DNA of 64,000 nt from Roseimaritima multifibrata (lineage in GTDB: Bacteria > Planctomycetota > Planctomycetia > Pirellulales > Pirellulaceae). The first letter of the stretch is position 1, and each line of letters starts with the position of its first letter. Below are positions 26,245 to 35,346 of the stretch, one piece after another. The translations under genes and the position numbers were made by a program. Below the pieces are notes generated by a model that saw only the letters and a program-made list of their open reading frames with translations, did not search any database and was not told the DNA's origin. The stretch spans positions 5,146,001-5,210,000 of the forward strand of contig NZ_CP036262.1 of NCBI RefSeq assembly GCF_007741495.1. The letters are read 5' to 3'.

Positions 26245-26513
26245 TGCGAGTGCCAGACGGCATCGCTTCCTCCCCCAGTGCGTGCCCGACGACCAACCGG
26301 TGTGTAAGCAAGTCTTTTGGCAGGCGTATTTTCGATCTGAAACAAGCCTGAAAGACTCGCCCGGTCGGATCGAGCGGGCGGTTAGAGTGGGCCGATTTAG
26401 CGGTACATGCCGCCAGCGATGGCTCGTATTCCAGTCGCGTTGCTTACAACGCGTTCTCAGCAGACTCAGCATTTACATTCGATGCCGTGTTTGCTTTAGC
26501 TGCCGTGCTAGAC

Positions 26514-27800
26514 CTAGATGCTTTGGAAGCGAACCTCGCCTCCGACGATCGTTTCAGTAATCCGTCCGTACAGTTCGCAACCGAGCAGCGGGGTGCTACT
26601 GCATCGCGAACGGAAAGAGGATTCGCTGACGGTCCAAGCAAAGTCAGGGTCGATAATAACGACGTCGGCGGGATCGCCGACCTGTAAGCGGCCCCCCTTA
26701 ATCCCTGCGACCTTTGCCGCAGCGGTCGACATTCGGTCAATTAAGGTAAGCCAGTCCAGCACCCCACTTCTTACCAGTGCGGTCGCCGACGCAGCTAAAC
26801 AGGTTTCTAAAGAAGTCATTCCAAAGGGTGCGAGATCCAGATCATCCATCTTTTTCTCTCGGGCTCGTGGCATGTGCCCGGTTTGAATGACATCGATCGT
26901 GCCATCGGCGACCGCCTGCCGTAGCGTTTCAACGTGCCGACCGCTCCGCAGCGGTGGGTGCACTTTGTAACGAGCGTCGAAGGAGCGTAGTTTCTCGTCG
27001 GTTAACCCCAAATTGTGCGGACAGACCGATGCCGTTACCTGAATGCCTCGGCTTTTAACGCGAGAAATCAAATCGACACTCCCCATCGTGCTGACAGGAC
27101 CGACATGCAAACGACCTCCGGTCGCCTCCGCTAATCGGACGTCTCGGGCGACAGCCAAATCTTCCGCCTCGGTAGGCAACCCCGCCAACCCCAGCACCAA
27201 CGAATGGCAGCCTTCGTGCATCACGCCACGACCGGCAAGTTCGGGGACTTCAGGTCGATCAAAAATCGGGCGGTCGAACATCCGGCAGTATTCGAGGGCG
27301 CGGCGGAGCAACGCACTATTTGCCAGCGGGGCAGGGGAGTCGCTAAAGGCAACCGCTCCCGCGTCGACCAGCAATCCCAATTCCGCCATCTCCTGTCCCT
27401 GGCGTTGTTTGCTAACGCACCCCGTCACGTGGATCCGAGGCCCACGTGCCTGAGCCGCTTTTTGGCGAACAAATTCGACCGCTCCAGGAGAATCGATCGG
27501 CGGGTGGGTGTTGGAACTGCAGAGGATCGATGTGTACCCACCTGCTAACGCAGCCAAAGCTCCCGACGCAATCGTCTCATCTTCGTCCCGGCCCGGTTCG
27601 CGCAGTTCGGAGCATAAATCGACCAACCCTGGGGCGACAATTTTCCCTGCCGCGTTCAATCGCGGAATGCTTGGCGGAAGGTCACCATCAAGCGGATCGA
27701 TGGCGACAACATACCCGTCATCGATCAGCAAACGAGCCACCGCATCGTGTTGAACTGACGGATCGACCAAGCGACCATTTTCAATCAGCAGACTATTCAT
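26514..27800 (-). CDS. Non-catalytic dihydroorotase homologue (PyrC'-like)
   Basis: A 428-residue amidohydrolase-fold protein related to type I dihydroorotase ([48 protein letters not shown]). The residues that bind the metals or catalyse are changed. The HxH pair is C63 and E65 ([10 protein letters not shown]). The histidine of the HCED motif is D181 (IFDRPEV). The HVST histidine is P235 (GPVST). The catalytic Asp of TDHAPH is G308 (TGHMPR). D154 remains. It should therefore be inactive as an enzyme. Its start overlaps the pyrB stop by 4 bases. In Pseudomonas and others an inactive PyrC' made next to PyrB is needed for aspartate transcarbamoylase assembly, which fits here. Confidence 0.85.
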   Translation of the reverse strand: MNSLLIENGRLVDPSVQHDAVARLLIDDGYVVAIDPLDGDLPPSIPRLNAAGKIVAPGLVDLCSELREPGRDEDETIASGALAALAGGYTSILCSSNTHPPIDSPGAVEFVRQKAAQARGPRIHVTGCVSKQRQGQEMAELGLLVDAGAVAFSDSPAPLANSALLRRALEYCRMFDRPIFDRPEVPELAGRGVMHEGCHSLVLGLAGLPTEAEDLAVARDVRLAEATGGRLHVGPVSTMGSVDLISRVKSRGIQVTASVCPHNLGLTDEKLRSFDARYKVHPPLRSGRHVETLRQAVADGTIDVIQTGHMPRAREKKMDDLDLAPFGMTSLETCLAASATALVRSGVLDWLTLIDRMSTAAAKVAGIKGGRLQVGDPADVVIIDPDFAWTVSESSFRSRCSSTPLLGCELYGRITETIVGGEVRFQSI

Positions 27801-28789
27801 GAAGTGGGGCTCGTCGCGTTATCAGAAGCATTGGAAAGTAACCATAGCGCCGCCATGCGGACCGCAATCCCATTGGTCACTTGCTCAAGGATGACCGAAT
27901 GAGGACCGTCGGCAACCTCCGGAGTGATTTCGACGCCTCGATTAATTGGGCCGGGTGCCATGATCAAAATGTCTTTTTTACTGCGAGACATACGCTCGCC
28001 ATTCATCGCATAGAGTGCGGCATATTCGTGAATACTAGGGAACGGCCGAGTCACCTGCCGTTCGAATTGGACTCGCAGCAGGTTCAAAACATCGCAGCGA
28101 GGCAAAATATCATCCAAGCTATGCGCCACTTCAAACCCGAGCTCTTCCCATCGCGGACTGACCAAAGTGGAAGGCCCACAAACAATCACATGAGCCCCCA
28201 GCTTGCTCAATCCCCAAAGGTTGCTTCTGGCTGTACGACTGTGTGCGATATCTCCGACCAAGGCGACCGTTAGCCCTTCGAAGGACTGGCGATGCTGCCG
28301 GATTGTCAGCATATCCAGTAAGCCCTGCGTCGGATGCTCGTGAGGCCCGTCGCCAGCATTCATTACCGAACAGGCAAGTTCCCGGGCGAGCAAATGAGGC
28401 GTCCCGGGCGTGGCGTGCCGAGTCACCACCCAATCGACCCCCATCGCTTCAATGGTCTTGGCCGTATCGACAAACGTTTCGCCTTTAGCAACACTACTCC
28501 CTGCACTGGAGAATTCGACAGTGTCCGCCCCCAGTCGCTTGGCTGCCAAAGAGAAACTGTTTCGAGTGCGCGTGCTATTTTCGAAAAACAAGTTCGCACA
28601 TGTCTTTCCGGAAAGGAGCGATAGTTTTCGCCGGCAATTTCCCGTGGCATCTTTCATCTGCTGAGCAGTGTCCAACAGAATCGTAATCTCCTCCGCCGTC
28701 AACGTTTCCAAATCAAGCAAATGACGCCGCTTCCAGGCGGTCGGAAAAACAAATTCAGAAGCAGAAGAGGCAGCCATCAATTCGTCCAA
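27797..28789 (-). CDS. pyrB: Aspartate carbamoyltransferase catalytic subunit
   Basis: A 330-residue protein catalysing carbamoyl-phosphate plus aspartate to carbamoyl-aspartate, the first committed step of pyrimidine synthesis. Motifs present: [15 protein letters not shown] (carbamoyl phosphate loop), [12 protein letters not shown] (the 80s-loop lysine), [33 protein letters not shown] and [13 protein letters not shown] 15-20 residue N-terminal extension precedes the core. It overlaps the dihydroorotase-like gene downstream and lies 9 bases after the DUF423 gene. Confidence 0.95.
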   Translation of the reverse strand: MDELMAASSASEFVFPTAWKRRHLLDLETLTAEEITILLDTAQQMKDATGNCRRKLSLLSGKTCANLFFENSTRTRNSFSLAAKRLGADTVEFSSAGSSVAKGETFVDTAKTIEAMGVDWVVTRHATPGTPHLLARELACSVMNAGDGPHEHPTQGLLDMLTIRQHRQSFEGLTVALVGDIAHSRTARSNLWGLSKLGAHVIVCGPSTLVSPRWEELGFEVAHSLDDILPRCDVLNLLRVQFERQVTRPFPSIHEYAALYAMNGERMSRSKKDILIMAPGPINRGVEITPEVADGPHSVILEQVTNGIAVRMAALWLLSNASDNATSPTS

Positions 28790-28798
28790 GAAGTTTTT

Positions 28799-29260
28799 TT
28801 AACGAGAGGAACGGTAAACCGCTTTTCCCGCAGCGAAAGCTAGTCCAAACCACCCCCCGATTAAACTCAATCCGCCCAGCGGAGTAATCATCCCAAACTT
28901 TGGCTGATTGAACATAACCAGCAGGTACAAACTGCCACTGAATAAGCCCACTCCAATCACCCAACTACAGAGGACCATCGAACGCTGGCGCAGCGAGAGT
29001 GGGAAGGGGATCGCAAGGCATGCTAGCAAAGCAACCACATGAAGCAAGTGATAGTGAACGCCGACGCCCAATTGGTCGACCCGTTTCGCGATCACATCGG
29101 CGGGAATTTCCCGAGCTTCCAGATAGGCAGGCAGCCCATGGGCTCCGAACGCGCCTATCAGGACTCCTAAACCGCCAAGCAAACCAATCACGCACAACCA
29201 TCGAGCGGTTGAAGCTTGGTTCATTGCAGCGGCAGGGGCATCAGACATTGTCGGTTTCAT
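28799..29260 (-). CDS. DUF423 family membrane protein
   Basis: A 153-residue protein with four membrane helices (about 20-40, 66-88, 95-115, 120-140). GLLGGLGVLIGAFGAHGL and the closing SGSLYLLVM, TPLGGLSLIGGWFGLA match DUF423 (YgdD-like). The role is unknown. Its 5' end overlaps the response regulator by 20 bases and pyrB follows 9 bases later, so regulator, DUF423, pyrB and the dihydroorotase homologue probably form one operon. Confidence 0.9.
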   Translation of the reverse strand: MKPTMSDAPAAAMNQASTARWLCVIGLLGGLGVLIGAFGAHGLPAYLEAREIPADVIAKRVDQLGVGVHYHLLHVVALLACLAIPFPLSLRQRSMVLCSWVIGVGLFSGSLYLLVMFNQPKFGMITPLGGLSLIGGWFGLAFAAGKAVYRSSR

Positions 29261-29666
29261 TCAGCAAGCGGTGAACCGAGTGGATCAGTTTTTCCATCGC
29301 AAACGGTTTGCGAAGGTATTCGTTTACCCCCAGCAATTCTGCGTAGGCTTTATGGCGACTTCCCTCGTTACCTGTGATCATGATCACAGGCAGCGGTGCA
29401 TCGCGTGTCCGGCGTAATTTTTCCAGGACCAAGAATCCACTTCGCTTGGGCATCATCATGTCCAAGATCATCAGATCTGGATTCTCACGTTCGGCGAGGG
29501 CCAAACCTTGATTTCCGTCCCGGGCGATCACAACATTCAGTTTTTCGCCTTCCAAAGCATACCGAATCGACTCAACGATTTCCTGATCATCATCAACGAT
29601 CAGCACCGTTTTTGCTTGGGAAGAAGAACCAACCGGAGGGGTGGAAGATGATTCGGTAGGACTCAT
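29241..29666 (-). CDS. Single-domain response regulator
   Basis: A 141-residue receiver domain with no output domain. It has the acidic pocket (VLIVDDDQEIV), the phosphoacceptor aspartate in LMILDMMMPKRSG (about D73), the switch threonine in MITGNEG and the lysine in LRKPFA. The N-terminal 18 residues are Ser/Thr/Pro-rich. Such proteins relay phosphate or bind targets directly. It heads an operon with pyrimidine genes; no kinase is adjacent (the only histidine kinase in view is 23 kb away). Confidence 0.9.
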   Translation of the reverse strand: MSPTESSSTPPVGSSSQAKTVLIVDDDQEIVESIRYALEGEKLNVVIARDGNQGLALAERENPDLMILDMMMPKRSGFLVLEKLRRTRDAPLPVIMITGNEGSRHKAYAELLGVNEYLRKPFAMEKLIHSVHRLLNETDNV

Positions 29667-29679
29667 GGCGGGTCAGCGT

Positions 29680-29907
29680 TTACAGCGGGAGGGAGAGCGG
29701 ACCTAACGATTGGTGAATAACCACCACATGCTCGCCCCTTAGCGTAACGCGTAACGCTCCGCTGGGAAACGGTGCCTGCAGGACAACCACCTCATCAAAA
29801 AAACAACGGCCGCCAAAGCCACCGTAAAAGGCATTGATAAAGAGTGATCCATCGCCAGGTTTTCTTTTGCACGAATGCCCCGGGGCAAGCAAACCGTGCC
29901 TCCGCAA
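29680..29907 (-). CDS. Possible small hypothetical protein
   Basis: A 75-codon open frame that stops 13 bases before the response regulator. The C-terminal third (VVVLQAPFPSGALRVTLRGEHVVVIHQ) could form beta strands. It starts just after a terminator, which fits a first gene of the operon, but composition and lack of family resemblance leave it doubtful. Confidence 0.25.
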   Translation of the reverse strand: MRRHGLLAPGHSCKRKPGDGSLFINAFYGGFGGRCFFDEVVVLQAPFPSGALRVTLRGEHVVVIHQSLGPLSLPL

Positions 29908-29910
29908 CGA

Positions 29911-29934
29911 AAACAGCCTCGAATGAGGCTGTTT
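29911..29934 (-). terminator. Rho-independent terminator after the esterase-like gene
   Basis: AAACAGCCTC (29911-29920) and GAGGCTGTTT (29925-29934) form a perfect 10-bp stem with a 4-base loop; on the minus strand it ends in TTTTC. It lies 57-80 bases beyond the stop of the esterase-like gene. Confidence 0.8.
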
Positions 29935-29990
29935 ATTGATCGCGTTGATTCTGGATTTTATAAAAAATCGACAGAGATTCTTGCGAGGTC

Positions 29991-30782
29991 TTAATTGGCC
30001 GAAAATTCAACCGGCACGGTGTCCCAGTCGGGAACACACCTGGGCTGTGCCTGCCCGGTTACCTGGCTCATCAGCCACTGATCCATGCTTCGCAGAACAG
30101 GGACCATCATTTCGTCATCGGAAGCGAACTGGCTGATTTCAACCTGCATTTTCGCCGCATTCAACAGTCGCAGACCTTCGCTCATTGCATCGGCCGAAAA
30201 ATCAGGACTTTCGGTCGCAAATGCCATCCACAACTTAAGATCGCGAAGCTGCTTAATATTTGCTAGCGGACGACAACCGACAGGAAATTCGCCTCCCAAA
30301 GAAACGACTCCGGCAAATTCACGGGGGCGGCTGAGGGCGATCCGCTGAGCCATGGTCCCGCCTGACTGATAGCCTGCGATGAAGACGCGTTCCGGGTGGA
30401 TCGAATACTGCAACGAGGCCTGTTCGACCGCTTCCATGACGATCTGCTCGGCAGAGGCGATTCCGTTTGCGGTTTGCTGCCAATCGTATTGATGTCCTGC
30501 TGCGTCACAGGCTCGAGTCCCCCGGACTCCGACACCGACATAGTTCTGCAAACTGATGTGCGGCATGACCTGCGATAGCTGTCGTTCGCTGGCTCCATCC
30601 TGGTGCAACCAAACAACCAAGGGGTACCGATAATTTGCTTCGTAGCGAGCGGGCAAGAAAAAAGCGAGCGGTGAATCGACCTGACTGTCGTTTTTAAAGA
30701 CCTCACAAACTGGCTGACGACCTCGCGAATCTTCTTTTCCTAAATTGGATATCCAGGCTTGCGAAGAAGGCAATCGGTTCAT
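29991..30782 (-). CDS. Esterase-like alpha/beta-hydrolase with altered catalytic site
   Basis: A 263-residue protein of the phospholipase/carboxylesterase or PHB-depolymerase type, lacking a signal peptide. LVVWLHQDGAS is the oxyanion loop, GYQSGG (Ser 140) the nucleophile elbow, and FATESPDFSADAM the place of the acid. The C-terminal histidine, normally in a GGHEIP-like turn, is replaced: FASDDEMMVPVL has Asp at the expected place. The enzyme may be inactive or use another histidine. It lies alone between mdh and the regulator operon, 154 bases after mdh. Confidence 0.75.
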   Translation of the reverse strand: MNRLPSSQAWISNLGKEDSRGRQPVCEVFKNDSQVDSPLAFFLPARYEANYRYPLVVWLHQDGASERQLSQVMPHISLQNYVGVGVRGTRACDAAGHQYDWQQTANGIASAEQIVMEAVEQASLQYSIHPERVFIAGYQSGGTMAQRIALSRPREFAGVVSLGGEFPVGCRPLANIKQLRDLKLWMAFATESPDFSADAMSEGLRLLNAAKMQVEISQFASDDEMMVPVLRSMDQWLMSQVTGQAQPRCVPDWDTVPVEFSAN

Positions 30783-30936
30783 TTCAAGAGACCAAGAAAA
30801 GGAAAGAATAGTCGCCGCAGCGTTGCGTGTTCGGCCCTCTAGTTAACGAGGACCCGAAGCCGCTAATAAACGCTCTTCATGGGTCGAGAATCTAATGTGC
30901 TGCGACGACGGGTGTCAACGGTAATCACCGCAACTT

Positions 30937-31935
<999 letters not shown>

Positions 31936-31975
31936 TCAGACTGAACAGCATATCGTCGACGTTCCACCGCAGGGG

Positions 31976-33436
31976 TCAAGTAGGCCCCGAAGGTCGCATC
32001 GGTCCCGATTTTTCGTCCGGCGAAGCCAAATTAAAATCCAAATCCTGATATTCAAGGTGCCGCTGCCTAGCAATTTCGCGGTCCTTGCGGGCGGTCCACC
32101 AAGTGATCGCGATGATGGCCGCCAAGCCCAGCAAAAAACAACCGGCGACGATCCCTTGCCAGGAGCGTCCCTGGTTGGCAAGCGGCGAATCCAAAACTTT
32201 CATTTTTGAAACAATCACCAACGGGCCAAATTGTTGCCCGCCGCCGCGTGAACGCATGAATTCAGTGTCGTAGCTCCATTGGCGATAATAAAATCCATCC
32301 AGCAACACCTGCCGGCGGACCATCGCCACCGTCGCCTCCTGCCCGGCCGTTTGATCGACTTCCTTGTGTAATTCAGGCGGCAATTCCAGGACCACCAGCG
32401 ATACCGGATAGCGTCCAGAGAATTCAATTGGGGGCGGAATCGTGCCGTCCTCCTGCGGCAACGATTCGACCAGCACTTTTCCGTCGACTTTTCCAATCGC
32501 ATCGATTTGCCAATAGTGGTCTGTTCCCACCGCGGCTTCCTGCGGATTTTTATTGTCCAAAAAGATTTTTGTGACGCGAACGGTTTCCACTTTCAATCGA
32601 ATCCATTCCCCCACATACCCGCTGGAATCGCGCAGCAAATCAATTGGCTTCACCGATTTACCGGCAGCAACGTCAGCGTCCTGACGGGCGGTTGCTGCCA
32701 ACAACTGATAAAATGGTTCTTCCGCCTGCAGCGGCTGCTTGTCGTTTCGTCGCAAAGGTTCCAGCAAACTGCAGTCGACCCCCAAGGCGGCCAGGCGATG
32801 CCAACCCGCCACAGGAACCGGCTCGTTTTCCAGTGGGAACCATTCAAAAGCCGAAGTGGCGACGACGGTCGGCTGCCCAGCGGAATCGGTTGCAATCACA
32901 ATCCCTGTCAGGCCGACTCGGTGCGGTATTTTTGCGTCTTGCAGCCAAGATCGCAGCATCTGGTTGGTCAGCACCTGGACCTCGCGTCCGGCCTTCAGGT
33001 CGCTTCCCCCCTCGGGGAACTGACCTGCAGGAATCGATTCCACCCGCAAGTCGTAACGACTGATTCCGCTGATCCCCAGCACATCCCTGAGCGTTTCGGA
33101 CAACGGGTAACGGTCTTGCAACGTGGCTTCGCCGGTCAACACGATTGCGTCCCCCGGCTGCCATCGATACCCCTTAATCTCGCTGGCCGAAAAACGTCGG
33201 CTGCGAACCGCTGGCGTGCCGGCGCGCTGCAACTGGAACAGGACTCGCCCGGCGATTCCGTTTTTTTCCGCATCCCGCTTATCCAAGTCGGCGGCGGGAA
33301 GCAAGTCTGCCGGTTCCGCAAAACCGTTCAGCAATTCCAAAACCGATCCCGACCAAGCGGCTTGTGGAATTGCGATCTGCAACACCCCCAAACCAATGAC
33401 AACAACAACTATTTTCAAAGAAGGCACAACGACCAT
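31976..33436 (-). CDS. Hypothetical membrane-anchored protein A
   Basis: The ATG at 33436 gives 486 residues; a TTG at 33451, right after the stop of the small frame upstream, is an alternative. An N-terminal signal or anchor (IVVVVIGLGVLQIAIPQAA) and a C-terminal helix (QGIVAGCFLLGLAAIIAITWW) bracket a large extracytoplasmic part. That part has repeated beta-rich units that resemble the core of the neighbouring protein B: GYVGEWIRLKVETVRVTKIF with DHYWQIDAIG and YPVSLVVLELPPEL here, against YLGTQVWLTAQVARVVPV, EYYEVWLRPEDG and VVLYTPEV there. The short tail after the last helix is cytoplasmic. I recognise no family. Function unknown. Confidence 0.7.
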   Translation of the reverse strand: MVVVPSLKIVVVVIGLGVLQIAIPQAAWSGSVLELLNGFAEPADLLPAADLDKRDAEKNGIAGRVLFQLQRAGTPAVRSRRFSASEIKGYRWQPGDAIVLTGEATLQDRYPLSETLRDVLGISGISRYDLRVESIPAGQFPEGGSDLKAGREVQVLTNQMLRSWLQDAKIPHRVGLTGIVIATDSAGQPTVVATSAFEWFPLENEPVPVAGWHRLAALGVDCSLLEPLRRNDKQPLQAEEPFYQLLAATARQDADVAAGKSVKPIDLLRDSSGYVGEWIRLKVETVRVTKIFLDNKNPQEAAVGTDHYWQIDAIGKVDGKVLVESLPQEDGTIPPPIEFSGRYPVSLVVLELPPELHKEVDQTAGQEATVAMVRRQVLLDGFYYRQWSYDTEFMRSRGGGQQFGPLVIVSKMKVLDSPLANQGRSWQGIVAGCFLLGLAAIIAITWWTARKDREIARQRHLEYQDLDFNLASPDEKSGPMRPSGPT

Positions 33437-33451
33437 TCCAAAGAGTTCCAA

Positions 33452-33706
33452 CTAAAGACCAAGCGTACCGTCGATCGATTCATCATCCGAAATCGAAACC
33501 ATCCGCAAGCTGCCACGTATTTTTCTTAACCGAACGGTGCAAGCCGTGGGGCACTCGCCCGACAAACTTCGTGTGTTTCTTTTGGCCTGCGCCGATTCGC
33601 GACGAAAACCGTTCGCAAGACGCCAAAGCAAATGGCAGCGGGCGGCATCCACGGCGTTTGCCCGCAAGAACTTATAAATCACACGCCATAAGTGATAGGC
33701 GACCAT
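33452..33706 (-). CDS. Possible small gene between proteins A and B
   Basis: An 84-codon frame whose ATG overlaps the stop of protein B (TGATG) and whose TAG is the last codon before the TTG start of protein A. The spacing is what a coupled operon gene would show. The protein is Arg- and Cys-rich (FLRANAVDAARCHLLWRLANGFRR) with no recognised domain or membrane segment. It could equally be a chance frame in a spacer. Confidence 0.35.
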   Translation of the reverse strand: MVAYHLWRVIYKFLRANAVDAARCHLLWRLANGFRRESAQAKRNTRSLSGECPTACTVRLRKIRGSLRMVSISDDESIDGTLGL

Positions 33707-35043
33707 CAGGGGTCCTCCTCCGTCTTAACGACGTACTGCGGATCGACAACTTCGTCATCCAGTTTGCGATCTCGCACATCACTGGCAGCCAGCGAAGCGG
33801 CAAATTCAGGCGCCATCGACAAGGAGGCTTGGCGAACGCGTCGGGTCTGCTTCGCAGCGACCGTACTTCGCCAGAACAACCCAGCAGCCAGCGTCACCCC
33901 AAAGATTCCAGCCAGCGCCACGACCATCATCCAAGGCGGCTCCGAGCGAGGTGCCGTGACAACATCCGCAACCGTCGCCTCCTGATCCCAAACACGTCCC
34001 ACGATCACGGGACATTCCGTGGCGCCCCCAACGGCCGCGTACAGCCTTCGTTTCAAAAAGATCCCCGCAACCGCAACATGCGGCCCCGACTGCAGGGCGG
34101 AATCGGAAGGAATTTGCTTCAGCGCCGCCGAGACTTCAGGCGTGTACAGCACCACCGGACGCTCGGTCCCATCCTCAGGGCGCAGCCAAACCTCGTAGTA
34201 TTCATTGACGCCAAATCGATTCCGATTCGCTTTCGATTCTGCAACCGTCACCGGCACAACGCGAGCCACTTGTGCGGTCAACCAAACTTGCGTCCCCAAA
34301 TAGGCTTTCGGCTGCTGCATCAACGGAACGACACCAACCTGCCGAGGTGCAGGCTTTGCATTCCAAAAGTGAGTCGTAAAATTTTTCTGCGATGCCAGTT
34401 CAAGGTACCTGTAAAAAGCATCGAAATCGGCGGGGCGAAATACCGCTCCATCGACCACGCGATCTTGATAGGTTCGATCAAGCTCCGCCTGCAAGGCTTG
34501 CCTGCCACGAACAGAAAGATCGACTAGCGACTGCGGAATGGGGCGTTTCGTTTCCGGATCCAGTTCATCGGTCGTCCCATTTGCCGGCTGCGATTCAGGC
34601 GACACAAACAGTTCGGTCAACGAAAACGTTTCATCCGAACGACCGGGCTGTGCTTGATCGGGCTCCGTTTTTTCGTGATCGCGATGACGCAACTCCCACA
34701 GCCAGACCGACAACTGCCGCTGCTGTGGAAGGGACAATTCGTCAACCGCCTTTTCAAAAGCGTGATTGACGAAGGCACCGCCGGACGTTCCCTCGTCGCC
34801 GTCAGCGGAATCCAAAATCGGAACCTCCGAAGCGGCAGCTCCGGGCGAACCAGGATCGACGGCCCCAGAAACGCCCCCCGCTACAGCAGGGGGAACGAAA
34901 ACCGAATGCCCCGCACCTGACACAGCGGGTGGCACGGCAACCCTCGATGGGAAAAACGGGGTATAGATCTTGGGATCGGCCGCCTTCCGCATCACCCAGA
35001 CGACCACGATCAGCATCAGGACCAAGCGGAACAGCCGCCGCAT
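33706..35043 (-). CDS. Hypothetical membrane-anchored protein B
   Basis: The ATG at 35043 (MRRLFRLVLMLIVVVWVMRKA) gives 445 residues; the open frame upstream to 35121 has no coding character. An N-terminal helix is followed by a Gly/Pro/Ala/Val linker, a helical part (ALSLPQQRQLSVWLWELRHRDHEK), and a beta-rich core shared with protein A (FYRYLELASQ, YLGTQVWLTAQVARVVPV, FLKRRLYAAVGGATECPVIVG). It ends with a membrane helix (WMMVVALAGIFGVTLAAGLFW) and an acidic tail. The two large proteins probably descend from one ancestor and may form a complex. Function unknown. Confidence 0.7.
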   Translation of the reverse strand: MRRLFRLVLMLIVVVWVMRKAADPKIYTPFFPSRVAVPPAVSGAGHSVFVPPAVAGGVSGAVDPGSPGAAASEVPILDSADGDEGTSGGAFVNHAFEKAVDELSLPQQRQLSVWLWELRHRDHEKTEPDQAQPGRSDETFSLTELFVSPESQPANGTTDELDPETKRPIPQSLVDLSVRGRQALQAELDRTYQDRVVDGAVFRPADFDAFYRYLELASQKNFTTHFWNAKPAPRQVGVVPLMQQPKAYLGTQVWLTAQVARVVPVTVAESKANRNRFGVNEYYEVWLRPEDGTERPVVLYTPEVSAALKQIPSDSALQSGPHVAVAGIFLKRRLYAAVGGATECPVIVGRVWDQEATVADVVTAPRSEPPWMMVVALAGIFGVTLAAGLFWRSTVAAKQTRRVRQASLSMAPEFAASLAASDVRDRKLDDEVVDPQYVVKTEEDP

Positions 35044-35346
35044 TGCGAACGGGGTCTTCCGCGCCCCATGAGTACGTTCCCGGTACAGATTGCGTTCATG
35101 TAGGTCCGAAGGGATCCGCATCGGTGCGGGACTCGCTGAAGAAAGGAATCAACAGATCAAAAACAGACGTAAGGACGCTTTAATCGCTACATTCCTCAGC
35201 ATAGCGGATGGTCGATTGATTGGCTGCGGTCCTAGAAGTGTGAATTCCCGGTCAGATCGGTTATTCTAAGGAATGATTCGATGCGATTTCTCATCCGTAG
35301 CAGACGCGGCTATTCTCAGCGTCTAAAAAAATACAGGTAGAACTCA
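35044..35346. promoter_or_regulatory. Divergent promoter region between protein B and the Exb operon
   Basis: 303 bases between divergent genes. No open frame looks real. It is AT-richer near 35265-35340 before the TPR gene and should hold the promoter of that operon; I cannot point to convincing -35/-10 boxes. Confidence 0.4.

Larger units (their letters stand above)
29667..29990. other. Gap between esterase and response regulator
   Basis: 324 bases that contain a terminator (29911-29934) and one open frame of 75 codons on the minus strand (29907-29680). That frame has no recognised motif and no ribosome site; I list it separately at low confidence. Otherwise the region probably carries the promoter of the response-regulator operon. 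Confidence 0.45.

Noticed and set aside
26350-26385. Stem CGCCCG/CGGGCG after csrA as a terminator
   Set aside because: Only six pairs and no U-run on either side; too weak to list as a terminator.
32507-33529. 340-codon plus-strand frame
   Set aside because: It lies wholly opposite membrane protein A, is rich in Arg/Gln/Pro/His and has no domain; a shadow frame.
33571-34527. 318-codon plus-strand frame
   Set aside because: Opposite protein B, with Arg-rich composition typical of antisense frames in this GC-moderate genome.
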